DNA of 64,000 nt, from the NCBI GenBank assembly GCA_040219555.1, contig JAVJSF010000006.1:225251-289250 (forward strand), given 5' to 3'. The notes beneath the pieces were generated by a model. It did not search any database, was not told the DNA's origin, and saw only the letters and a program-made list of their open reading frames with translations. The DNA comes from JAVJSF01 sp040219555 (GTDB taxonomy: Bacteria; Actinomycetota; Thermoleophilia; Miltoncostaeales; Miltoncostaeaceae). A program made the position numbers and the translations under genes. Shown here piece by piece: positions 15,793 to 23,357 of this stretch. Position 1 is the first letter of the stretch. The number at the start of each line of letters is the position of its first letter.

Positions 15793-16515
15793 CTACCGCG
15801 GGCCACCGGCCTCCAGTGCCGCCACGCGGTTGACCTCGGCGTCGGGCAGGCGCGCGTAGACGGGACGGGCGGGCACCCCCGCACCGGCCTCCACCCGTAC
15901 CCCGAGGAGGGCGGCGCGCAGACGATGGCCGGGCGATGCCTGATGCAGCACCGGCACGCCGGCCCGGGCGAAGGCGTCGCCCGCGGCGTCCACCCCCGGC
16001 CCGCCCACCGCGGCGGGGGTGCCCAGCGACGCCACGCGGCCGGCCAGGTCGTCCGGGGCGAGGGCGAGCGGCGGGACGAGCGTCGTCAGGTCCGCGCCGG
16101 GCCCCACGCGATAGGCCGCGCAGAACAGTTCCCGGCGGCGGGCGTCGAGCACCGGCACCACCACCTCGGCCCCGGGCTCGGCCTGGGCGATCCCCAGCGC
16201 CAGCGCCTCGAGCGAGTGCGCCCCCACCACCGGGATCCCGAGCGACTGTCCCAGCCCGAGCGCCGTGGCCAGCCCGATGCGAAGGCCGGTGAACCCACCC
16301 GGGCCGACCCCGACGACGATGCGGCCCAGGTCGCCGGCGTCCATGCCCAGGGCGCCCAGCAGGCCGTGACCCACCTCGAGCACGCGGCGCCCCGCGCCCG
16401 ACTCGGGCGCCAGCCACAGTTCGGCCACGGAGACCGCGCCGTCCAGGATCGCCGCGCTCGGGCTGGCCGTGGCGGTGTCGAGCGCGAGGGTGATCAGGTC
16501 GAGGGCTCCAGACAC
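15793..16515 (-). CDS. tsaB: t6A synthesis protein TsaB
   Basis: Non-catalytic ASKHA partner of TsaD. LITLALDTATASPSAAIL at the N-terminus, VVGVGPGGFTGLRIGLATAL near residue 70 and VVGAHSLEALA are the TsaB hallmarks. Length 240 aa, with a Pro/Ala-rich end. GTG 16515 overlaps the tsaE 3' end by 22 nt; no better start lies downstream within the conserved region. Confidence 0.92.
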   Translation of the reverse strand: MSGALDLITLALDTATASPSAAILDGAVSVAELWLAPESGAGRRVLEVGHGLLGALGMDAGDLGRIVVGVGPGGFTGLRIGLATALGLGQSLGIPVVGAHSLEALALGIAQAEPGAEVVVPVLDARRRELFCAAYRVGPGADLTTLVPPLALAPDDLAGRVASLGTPAAVGGPGVDAAGDAFARAGVPVLHQASPGHRLRAALLGVRVEAGAGVPARPVYARLPDAEVNRVAALEAGGPR

Positions 16516-16949
16516 GCGGCCATCGCGTGGTCGTGGGCGCTCAAATGTACCAACCGCCGGTCCCCGCCCCCGTGCTCCAGGCGGATGGTGACGCGCGGCG
16601 CCGGCAGAGCGTGGGCGATGGCCTCAGGCCACTCCACGAACGCCACCGCGCCCGCCACCGCGTCGGCCAGCAACTCGGCGTCCTCGTCGTCGACCCCTCC
16701 GGCCATGCGGTAGGCGTCCAGGTGCGCCACGGGCACACGGCCGCGGTGCAGTTGCACCACCGTGAAGGTGGGGCTGGGCATCGGGCCCTCCACGCCCAGC
16801 GCGCGGCCGGCGGCCCGCACCAGGGTGGACTTGCCGGCACCGAGATCGCCGAGCAGGAACACCACGTCCCCGGGCGCCAGGCAGGCGGCCAGGGCGGCCC
16901 CGATGGCCTCGGTCTCCTCCGGGCCGGCGCTGCGGCGGACCGTGGTCAG
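16494..16949 (-). CDS. tsaE: t6A synthesis ATPase TsaE, apparently with a CTG start
   Basis: P-loop ATPase of the t6A complex: LLGDLGAGKSTLVRA (Walker A), PSPTFTVV and HLDAYRM (typical TsaE), and FVEWPEA. A start at GTG 16865 would remove the first strand and helix. Homology (GPEETEAIGAALAACLAPGD) continues upstream in frame. Above it the only sensible start is CTG 16949, which overlaps the UDG stop as CTGA and has GGGG 5 nt before it. With that start the protein has 151 residues, the usual family size. No ATG, GTG or TTG lies between the upstream in-frame stop and 16865. Confidence 0.85.
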   Translation of the reverse strand: MTTVRRSAGPEETEAIGAALAACLAPGDVVFLLGDLGAGKSTLVRAAGRALGVEGPMPSPTFTVVQLHRGRVPVAHLDAYRMAGGVDDEDAELLADAVAGAVAFVEWPEAIAHALPAPRVTIRLEHGGGDRRLVHLSAHDHAMAACLEPST

Positions 16950-17689
16950 AACAGCCCCAGCTGGACGTCGTCGGGCGGATCACCCTGGCGGGCCGGCGCC
17001 GGCGCCTCCCCGGCCCCCGATGCGGGCCGCGGGGGCGGGGCCTCCCCCGGCTCCTGCGGCTCCCCCGGCTCGTCCGCCGGCGGGGCCGTGCCGGCGCGCT
17101 CGGCGCGCACCTGCTCCATGAGGGCCGGGATCCGCGCGAAATCCTCCTCCAGGGTCCCCATGGTGGCGCGGGCGTACAGGGCCGCGGCGGGGTGGAACAG
17201 CGGGTACAGCATCACCTGGCGCCCGCCGATGGCGATGGGCAACTCGCAGCCGTGCACCCGGCTGATCCCCTCCGGGCGACCCGACAGCAGCTTCGTGGCG
17301 AAGTTGCCGAGGGTGCAGACCAGCAGGGGGGCGATCAGCCGGACCTGGCGGAACAGGTGCGGCTCGCAGGAGGCGATCTCCTCGGGCCGGGGGTCGCGGT
17401 TGTCCGGCGGGCGGCACTTGAGGACGTTGGCGATGAAGACCTCCTCGCGGGCGATCCCGATACCGGCGAGCATCTGTGACAACAACTTGCCCGCCGCGCC
17501 AACGAAGGGGACGCCCTGCTGGTCCTCGTGGTAACCGGGGGCCTCGCCCACGAACATCAACTCGGCCGCCGGGTCGCCGTCACCGATCACGACGGTGGTG
17601 CGCCCCTCGGCCAGGGCGCAGCGGGTGCACCCGGCCACCTCCTCGCGGTGGTAGCGCTCCAGTGCGGTCGTGTCGGCGTCCGCGCCCAC
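16946..17689 (-). CDS. Family 4 uracil-DNA glycosylase (Fe-S)
   Basis: Removes uracil from DNA after cytosine deamination. GEAPGYHEDQQGVPFVG (motif A) and LFHPAAAL (motif B) fit the thermostable family 4. Four cysteines (CTRC near residue 21, NVLKCRPP, IASCEPH) match the [4Fe-4S] pattern. Beyond residue 200 is a Pro/Glu/Ala-rich tail ending DDVQLGLF, which looks like a beta-clamp-binding peptide (Q-L-x-L-F). GTG 17689 lies 6 nt after TAGTCT, so the gene is probably leaderless. It heads the operon UDG-tsaE-tsaB-rimI-tsaD-protease. Confidence 0.9.
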   Translation of the reverse strand: MGADADTTALERYHREEVAGCTRCALAEGRTTVVIGDGDPAAELMFVGEAPGYHEDQQGVPFVGAAGKLLSQMLAGIGIAREEVFIANVLKCRPPDNRDPRPEEIASCEPHLFRQVRLIAPLLVCTLGNFATKLLSGRPEGISRVHGCELPIAIGGRQVMLYPLFHPAAALYARATMGTLEEDFARIPALMEQVRAERAGTAPPADEPGEPQEPGEAPPPRPASGAGEAPAPARQGDPPDDVQLGLF

Positions 17690-17695
17690 CCGTCC

Positions 17696-17701
17696 AGACT
17701 A
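17696..17701 (-). promoter_or_regulatory. -10 element (TAGTCT) of the UDG-tsa operon
   Basis: TAGTCT on the minus strand is followed by GGACGG and then GTG 17689. This is the only obvious promoter ahead of the six-gene operon. Confidence 0.55.
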
Positions 17702-17781
17702 GTGCCACGCGCGGCCGGACCGCCGCGGCGATGCATACGGCACTCATGTGGACGAACCGGGGGCATCGTGTGACGAACCTG

Positions 17782-17811
17782 TTGTCGCGGGCGGCGCGAT
17801 CCGGTTATGCT
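17782..17811 (+). promoter_or_regulatory. Probable sigma-A promoter of panC-panD-panB
   Basis: TTGTCG (17782-17787) and TATGCT (17806-17811) are separated by 18 nt. The transcript would start near 17818 and carry about 150 nt of leader before the panC GTG. The leader holds CCCCGCGCGGGG (near 17820) and other GC-rich complementarity, but no riboswitch class that I recognise. Confidence 0.6.
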
Positions 17812-17966
17812 CGGCACGCCCCGCGCGGGGCCCGGCATCCGATGCGAGCTGGAGCACACCGCGACCCCGGGGTTTCCGCACGGATCGGCCGAGGCCGGCC
17901 CGTGGTCGTCCGCGCCCGGACCCAGATGCCCACCCGCTCGCACCCCGCATACCGAAGCGCACGCCG

Positions 17967-18827
17967 GTGAAGATCGTCCGCACCGTCGCCGACCTCCGCA
18001 CCGCGGTGGCGGCCGAGCGGGCCGCGGGACGGCGCATCGCGGTGGTGCCGACGATGGGCGCCTTCCACGACGGGCATCTCGCCCTGATGGACCGCGCCGG
18101 AGCGGACGAGCACGCCGTGGTGGTGACGCTGTTCGTCAACCCGGCCCAGTTCGCGCCCACCGATGACCTCTCGCGCTACCCGCGCGACGAGGCGCGCGAC
18201 GGCGCCCTGGCGGCCGAGCACGGCGCGGCGATCCTCTTCGCTCCGGGCGTGGACGAGGTCTACCCGCCCGGGTTCGCCACCACCATCGAGGTGGGCGGCC
18301 CGGCCGAGGGGCTCGAGGGCGCCACGCGCCCCGGCCACTTCGCCGGCGTGGCCACCGTGGTGGCCAAGCTGCTGCTGGCGGTACGGCCCCACCGCGCGGT
18401 GTTCGGCCAGAAGGATGCGCAGCAGGTGGCCGTCATCCGCCGCCTGATGCGCGACCTGCACCTGGACGACATCGAGCTGGTGGTGGCCCCCACCACCCGC
18501 GAGCCGGACGGGCTGGCCATGAGCAGCCGCAACGCGTACTTGGGGCCCGACGACCGCTCGGCCGCCGTGGCCCTCAGCCGCGGCCTCGGCGCCGCGTACG
18601 ACGCAGCGCGGGCCGGCGAGCTGGCGGGCCCGCGTCTCGAGGCGATGGTGGCCGACGCCGTCTCCTCCGACCCGCGCTGCGCGCTCGACTACGCCGCGAT
18701 GGTCGATCCCGAGACCTTCGCCCGCCTGTCCCACCGGGACGGGCCGGCCCTCCTCGCCGTGGCCGCCCGCGTGGGCCCGGCGCGCCTGATCGACAACATC
18801 CTGCTCCCTCCCCCACCCACGGAGTGA
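17967..18827 (+). CDS. panC: Pantothenate synthetase
   Basis: Joins pantoate and beta-alanine with ATP in vitamin B5 synthesis. VVPTMGAFHDGHLALM (ATP site), FVNPAQFAPTDDLSRYPR, FGQKDAQQVAVIRRL and MSSRNAYLGPDDR are the family motifs in order. 286 aa. GTG 17967 (VKIVRTVADLRTAV) is chosen because homology starts there; the open frame upstream is not conserved in character. panD follows after 5 nt. Confidence 0.95.
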   Translation: MKIVRTVADLRTAVAAERAAGRRIAVVPTMGAFHDGHLALMDRAGADEHAVVVTLFVNPAQFAPTDDLSRYPRDEARDGALAAEHGAAILFAPGVDEVYPPGFATTIEVGGPAEGLEGATRPGHFAGVATVVAKLLLAVRPHRAVFGQKDAQQVAVIRRLMRDLHLDDIELVVAPTTREPDGLAMSSRNAYLGPDDRSAAVALSRGLGAAYDAARAGELAGPRLEAMVADAVSSDPRCALDYAAMVDPETFARLSHRDGPALLAVAARVGPARLIDNILLPPPPTE

Positions 18828-18832
18828 TGACT

Positions 18833-19243
18833 GTGCCACCCCGCACACGCACGATGATGAAGAGCAAGATCCACCGGGCGACGGTGACCGATGCCAACCT
18901 CAACTACGTGGGCAGCATCACCATCGACACCGAGCTCCTCGAGGCCGCGGACATCCGCCCGTACGAGCAGGTGGCGGTGGTCAACATCAACAACGGCGAG
19001 CGCTTCGAGACCTACACCATCGAGGGCCGGCCCGGCTCGGGTGACATGTGCCTGAACGGGGCCGCCGCGCGCCTGGCCCAGCCCGGCGACCTGATCATCG
19101 TGATCACCTACGCGCAGTACGACGAGGCCGAGCTGGAGGGCTTCGAGCCCACCGTGGTGCACGTGGACGACACCAACCGTGCGGTCCGCGTGGGCCTCGA
19201 GTCGGTGCCGATCGCCTGGGAGGGTGGGTCGGCCGCCAGGTGA
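18833..19243 (+). CDS. panD: Aspartate 1-decarboxylase (pyruvoyl enzyme)
   Basis: Makes beta-alanine from aspartate, the second substrate of PanC. MMKSKIHRATVTDANLNYVG is typical. The Gly-Ser bond in YVGSITID (about residues 27-28) is the self-cleavage site that yields the pyruvoyl group. MCLNGAAARLAQPGDLIIV is the conserved C-terminal part. About 136 aa. The start is ambiguous among GTG 18824, ATG 18827 and GTG 18833; the last has GGAG 8 nt upstream and is preferred. Confidence 0.94.
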   Translation: MPPRTRTMMKSKIHRATVTDANLNYVGSITIDTELLEAADIRPYEQVAVVNINNGERFETYTIEGRPGSGDMCLNGAAARLAQPGDLIIVITYAQYDEAELEGFEPTVVHVDDTNRAVRVGLESVPIAWEGGSAAR

Positions 19244-19998
19244 GCCTCCCGCTCACGGCCCAGGAGATCCGCGCCCGCAAGGGCGGCGCGCGGCTGGCGA
19301 TGCTGACGGCCTACGACTATCCCACCGCCCGCGCGCTGGACCTGGCCGGGCTGGACATCCTCCTGGTGGGCGACAGCCTGGGCGAGGTGGAGCTGGGGTA
19401 CGACACCACCCGCGCCGTGAGCCCGGAGATGATGGCCCACCACATCCGCGCGGTGCGCAACGGGGTGCGGCACACGCACATCTGCGGGGACATGGTGGCG
19501 GGCAGCTACGCGGACCCGGAGCAGGCGGTCCGGAGCGCGCGGGCGCTGATCGCGGCCGGCGCCGACTCGGTGAAGCTCGAGGGTGCCCTGGTCGACCAGG
19601 TGGGAGCCATCATCGAGGACGGCATCCCCGTGATGGGCCACGTGGGCCTGCTCCCCCAGACCGCCGCCGGCTACCGCAGGCACGGCGTCGATCCGGCCGA
19701 GGCGCAGCAGATCCTGGACGACGCCCGCGCCCTCGATGCCGCCGGCTGCTACGCCGTCGTGATCGAGGCCGTCCCGGCCGAGCTGGCAACCCGCATCACG
19801 GCCGCGGTGGGCGCGCCGACGATCGGCATCGCCGCCGGCTCGCAGACCGACGGGCAGGTGCTGGTGGTCAGCGACCTCATCGGCCTCTCCGCCGACCCGC
19901 CCTCCTTCATCACGCCGCGCGCCAACGTGCACGCGGTGATCGTCCACACCGCGAGGACCTTCGCCGAGGAGGTCCACGCAGACGGGAGCGCCGCATGA
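19240..19998 (+). CDS. panB: 3-methyl-2-oxobutanoate hydroxymethyltransferase
   Basis: Makes ketopantoate from ketoisovalerate and methylene-THF; folate is tied to folD at the window edge only in general metabolism. Metal and substrate motifs LLVGDSLGEVELGYD, ICGDMVAGSY, SVKLEGA, VMGHVGLLPQ and IEAVPAELA are present. It has 252 aa, slightly short. GTG 19240 overlaps the panD stop as GTGA. The N-terminus lacks the usual few extra residues, but AMLTAYDYPTA is intact. Confidence 0.94.
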   Translation: MSLPLTAQEIRARKGGARLAMLTAYDYPTARALDLAGLDILLVGDSLGEVELGYDTTRAVSPEMMAHHIRAVRNGVRHTHICGDMVAGSYADPEQAVRSARALIAAGADSVKLEGALVDQVGAIIEDGIPVMGHVGLLPQTAAGYRRHGVDPAEAQQILDDARALDAAGCYAVVIEAVPAELATRITAAVGAPTIGIAAGSQTDGQVLVVSDLIGLSADPPSFITPRANVHAVIVHTARTFAEEVHADGSAA

Positions 19999-20801
19999 CC
20001 GATCCGGGCACCGAGAACGTCGGCGAGGGCTTCTCGCAGACCGCCGTCGACTACGACGAGGCCGTCCGCCACAACATCGCGGGCGCCCAGCGCCTGGTCG
20101 CCGCGATCCCCGCGGGCGAGTACCGCGACGTGCTGGACGTGGGCTGCGGCACGGGCTTCTCGGCCGAGGCCATGGCCGACCGCTTCGGCCCCGTGAGGCT
20201 GACCGGGGTCGACCCGGCCGAGGGGATGCTGGATCAGTTCCGGGCCAAGCTGGACGGCCGTCCGGACATCGAGGCCACCCTGCACGCCGCCGACGTGATG
20301 TCGATGCCGGTGCCCGACGAGGCCTTCGACGCCGTGATCTGCGCGATGGCGTTCCACTGGTTCCCGTTCAAGAGCGCGGCCATGCGCGAGATGGCGCGCA
20401 CGCTACGCCCGGGCGGGGTGCTGGCCATCCTCTGCTCGGGTACCGGTGGCGAGGTGGAGTTCCAGCGGCTGCTGTCGCGCCTCGAGCCCGGGGTGCCCAC
20501 GTGGGTGGGCGCCTTCGAGAGCCTGCAGCGCGACATCCCGGACATGGAGGGCTACCTGGACGGCGCGGGGCTCGATCCGGTCGACGTCTGGATGGAGCGG
20601 CGCATCCGCCGCACGGACCCCTTCGCCTACATGGAACGCATGCGTGTGGTGGCCGGCCACATCACCGCCGGCGGCACCGACGAGGACCGCGAGAGCCTCG
20701 AGCGCCGCGTGGACGACGCCCTGCAGGGTGCCGTGGATGGGCAGGGACGCTTCCGGTACACGTTCAACAAGCTCTTCACGATCGCGCGCAAGCCGGCGTA
20801 A
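19995..20801 (+). CDS. Class I SAM-dependent methyltransferase
   Basis: 268-residue methyltransferase of unknown substrate. VLDVGCGTGFSAEAMA (SAM-binding motif I), LTGVDPAEGMLDQF (acidic loop), ADVMSMPVPDEAFDAVICAMAFHWF and MARTLRPGGVLAIL follow the UbiE/Methyltransf_11 layout. It starts ATG 19995 inside the panB stop (ATGA), so it is coupled to the pan operon, although no step of pantothenate synthesis needs a methyltransferase. Confidence 0.82.
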   Translation: MTDPGTENVGEGFSQTAVDYDEAVRHNIAGAQRLVAAIPAGEYRDVLDVGCGTGFSAEAMADRFGPVRLTGVDPAEGMLDQFRAKLDGRPDIEATLHAADVMSMPVPDEAFDAVICAMAFHWFPFKSAAMREMARTLRPGGVLAILCSGTGGEVEFQRLLSRLEPGVPTWVGAFESLQRDIPDMEGYLDGAGLDPVDVWMERRIRRTDPFAYMERMRVVAGHITAGGTDEDRESLERRVDDALQGAVDGQGRFRYTFNKLFTIARKPA

Positions 20802-20898
20802 CCCGTCGCCCGCACCGCCGCGGCGACTGGACGCGAGCCATCGGGTCACCGTAGGGCCGGCGCGGCGACCACAGACATGCGGTGCAGACGGCGCGGGC

Positions 20899-20964
20899 CT
20901 GAACCAGCTCACCAACATCCGGGCCCTGGACATGCTCAACTGCATCAACCGCAACCTGGAGTGA
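20899..20964 (+). pseudogene. Possible coding remnant in the pan operon's downstream gap
   Basis: A 22-codon stretch reads LNQLTNIRALDMLNCINRNL then E and stop, which looks protein-like and unlike the Arg/Pro/Ala-rich junk of wrong frames here. No ATG, GTG or TTG sets it going except ATG 20932, for a 10-residue peptide. It may be the 3' end of a decayed gene or a leader peptide for the split-barrel gene 13 nt downstream. Low confidence. Confidence 0.25.
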
Positions 20965-20977
20965 CCCGGAGCCGCCC

Positions 20978-21406
20978 ATGCCGCCCATGACCCCCGCCGA
21001 GTGCCTGGCCTTCATGGCCGAGGGCGCCCCCACCGGCATCCTCGCCACCGTGCGCGCCGACGGCTCGCCCCACGCGGCGCCGGTGTGGTTCCTCGTGGAG
21101 GCCGGCGGGACCATCATCCTCAACACCGGCTCGGGCACCGCCAAGGGGCGCAACCTGCGCCGCGACGGGCGCGCGGCCCTGGTGGTGGACGACCCCGCTC
21201 CCCCGTTCAGCTTCGCCCGGGTGGACGGCGAGGTGGAGCTGTCCGAGCACGCCGACGAGTTGCTCGACGCGGCAACGCGCATCGCGGCGCGCTACATGGG
21301 CCCCGAGCGCGCCGACGAGTACGGCCGGCGCAACGGGGTTCCGGGCGAGTTGCTGGTGCGCATCCACCCCACGCGAATCACCGGCACACGAGGCGTGGCC
21401 GACTGA
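20978..21406 (+). CDS. Pyridoxamine-phosphate-oxidase-like split-barrel protein (probably F420-dependent)
   Basis: 142 aa. MTPAECLAFMAEGAPTGILA, TVRADGSPHAAPVWFL, IILNTGSGTAKGRNLRRDGR and VDGEVELSEHADELLDAATR fit the actinobacterial PPOX-class F420-dependent (FDOR-B) pattern, in which the K-x-R-N-L region contacts the cofactor phosphate. Substrate unknown. GGAG lies 8 nt before ATG 20978. A terminator follows. Confidence 0.8.
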   Translation: MPPMTPAECLAFMAEGAPTGILATVRADGSPHAAPVWFLVEAGGTIILNTGSGTAKGRNLRRDGRAALVVDDPAPPFSFARVDGEVELSEHADELLDAATRIAARYMGPERADEYGRRNGVPGELLVRIHPTRITGTRGVAD

Positions 21407-21414
21407 TCGGCCGC

Positions 21415-21450
21415 GGGGTCCGGCGACCGGCGCCCCGGCCGCCGGACCCC
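21415..21450. terminator. 11-bp hairpin between convergent genes
   Basis: GGGGTCCGGCG (21415-21425) pairs with CGCCGGACCCC (21440-21450). It sits between the split-barrel gene and the VOC gene, both of which end here. Confidence 0.6.
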
Positions 21451-21457
21451 GGCCCCC

Positions 21458-21871
21458 TCAGTCCTCTGCGGGGTTGGTGTCGAGCATCCAGGACACGCCG
21501 AACGCGTCGACCAGCATCCCGAAGGCCGGCGACCAGAAGGTGGCCTCCACGGGCATCTGCACCTGGCCGCCCTCGGCCAGCGCGGCGAAGGCCCGGCGCG
21601 TCTCCTCGGGATCGTCGGCGGTCCGAGCCACCCCGAAGCCGCTGTGGCCGGTGAAGCCGCCAGTGGGATCGTCGGACGCCATCAGCACGCCGCCATCGGG
21701 CATCTTCAGCGCGGCGTGCATCACGCCTGCCGCAGCATCGCCCTCGGGCCGGGCCTCGGGTGGGGCGTCGGAGAAGCCCATCACCTCGAGCTCGCCGCCG
21801 AAGACCTCCCGGTAGCGAGTCATCGCCTCGCGGCAGTTCCCGCCGAAGAACAGGTACGCGTGGAACGACAT
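21458..21871 (-). CDS. VOC-superfamily protein, PhnB/3-demethylubiquinone-methyltransferase-like
   Basis: 137 aa. MSFHAYLFFGGNCREAMTRY, VFGGELEVMGFSD, VMHAALKMPDGGVLMASDD, and ATFWSPAFGMLVDAFGVSWM with D-T-N-P match the PhnB-like subfamily, with FGGNCREAM in place of the usual F-x-G-x-AEEA. The GGAGGAGAT ribosome site is strong. No catalytic role is established for the group; some members are antibiotic-binding or glyoxalase-like. Confidence 0.82.
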   Translation of the reverse strand: MSFHAYLFFGGNCREAMTRYREVFGGELEVMGFSDAPPEARPEGDAAAGVMHAALKMPDGGVLMASDDPTGGFTGHSGFGVARTADDPEETRRAFAALAEGGQVQMPVEATFWSPAFGMLVDAFGVSWMLDTNPAED

Positions 21872-21965
21872 CGGATCTCCTCCGGATGGTGGGGTCTGCG
21901 CTCATCAGAACAGACCCCACCGCCGGAGGGAACTCATCGGCCCGTCACATCGACGGGCGCACCGC

Positions 21966-23279
21966 TCAGCCCTTGGAGCCGGCGGCGATCCTGCGCAGGT
22001 CGAGCGCCTTGTCGAGGATCTCCTCGTCGACGCCCATCTCGCGGGCCACCTCGCGCAGCGCGCGGCCGGAGGCCGTGGCCTCCTTCACGATGGCGGCGCC
22101 CTTGTCGTACCCGATGTACGGGTTCAGCGCGGTGGCCACCTGGAGGTTGCCCTCGGCGAGCTCGGTGAGGCGGGCGGTGTTCGGCTCGATGCCGGCGATG
22201 CAGCGGTCGGCGAACAGGCGCGAGGTGGTCGACAACAGGTGGATCGAGCCGAGCAGGTTGCGCGCCATCAGCGGGATGCGCACGTTGAGCTCGAACTGGC
22301 CCTGCATGCCGCCGATCGTGACGGCGGTGTCGTTGCCGATCACCTGGGCGGCCACCTGCAGCACCACCTCGGGGATGACCGGGTTCACCTTGCCCGGCAT
22401 GATCGACGAGCCCTTCTGGAGCTCGGGCAGGAACAGCTCGCCCAGGCCGGCGCGCGGGCCGCTGCCCAGCAGCGCGAGGTCGTTGGCGATCTTGGTGAGC
22501 GACACGGCGACCACCTTGAGCGCGCCGGAGGCCTCCACCAGGCCGTCGCGGGCGCCCTGAGCCTCGAAGCCGTCGGCCGGGCCGGAGATGGGCAGGCCGG
22601 TGTCGGCCACCAGCAGCGCGCGGACGCGCTGGGCGAACTCCGCGTGCGTGTTCAGCCCGGTGCCGGCGGCGGTGCCGCCCAGCGGAAGCTGGCCGAGGCG
22701 CGCCGTGGCGTCGGCCACGCGGGCGCGGCCCTGGCGGATCTGGGTGGAGTACCCCGAGAACTGCTGGCCGAGGGTCACCGGCACGGCGTCCATCAGGTGC
22801 GTGCGGCCGGTCTTGACGATGTCCTTGTACTCCTCGGCCTTCGCCGCGAGCGTGTCGGCCAGGTGGTCGAGGGCCGGGAGGAGGGTGTCGACGGTCTCCT
22901 GCAGGGCGGCGGCGTGTACCGCCGAGGGGAACACGTCGTTGGAGCTCTGGCCCATGTTGACGTGGTCGTTCGGGTGCACCGGGTCGCCGGCGAGGTTCGC
23001 GATGACCTCGTTGGCGTTCATGTTCGACGAGGTGCCGGACCCGGTCTGGAAGACGTCGACCGGGAACTGGTCGTCGTGCGCGCCGGCGGCCACCTCGTCG
23101 GCCGCGCCCGCGATCTTCTCGGCCAGCGCCGGGTCGAGCAGACCGAGCTCGGCGTTCACGCGGGCCGCAGCCCCCTTGATGCGACCCAGCCAGCGGACCA
23201 CCGGCACCGGGACGCGCTCCCCGGACACCGGGAAGTTCTCGACCGCCTTGCGGGTCTCCCCGCCCCAAAGCTCCGCCAT
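21966..23279 (-). CDS. fumC: Class II fumarate hydratase
   Basis: TCA-cycle enzyme, fumarate to malate. TGSGTSSNMNANEVIANLAG, DHVNMGQSSNDVFPSAVH, GRTHLMDAVPVTLGQQFSGY, GGTAAGTGLNTH and the signature GSSIMPGKVNP are present in order over 437 residues, slightly shorter than the E. coli enzyme. AAGGGAG precedes ATG 23279. It supplies malate for the malic enzyme at 45.7 kb. Confidence 0.93.
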   Translation of the reverse strand: MAELWGGETRKAVENFPVSGERVPVPVVRWLGRIKGAAARVNAELGLLDPALAEKIAGAADEVAAGAHDDQFPVDVFQTGSGTSSNMNANEVIANLAGDPVHPNDHVNMGQSSNDVFPSAVHAAALQETVDTLLPALDHLADTLAAKAEEYKDIVKTGRTHLMDAVPVTLGQQFSGYSTQIRQGRARVADATARLGQLPLGGTAAGTGLNTHAEFAQRVRALLVADTGLPISGPADGFEAQGARDGLVEASGALKVVAVSLTKIANDLALLGSGPRAGLGELFLPELQKGSSIMPGKVNPVIPEVVLQVAAQVIGNDTAVTIGGMQGQFELNVRIPLMARNLLGSIHLLSTTSRLFADRCIAGIEPNTARLTELAEGNLQVATALNPYIGYDKGAAIVKEATASGRALREVAREMGVDEEILDKALDLRRIAAGSKG

Positions 23280-23357
23280 GCGGGCTCCCTTTCATCGACG
23301 CTACGGACTACAGCCGACCGGAGAGCCTACAGCCGCGATGACGCGGCGGTCGGGGCC

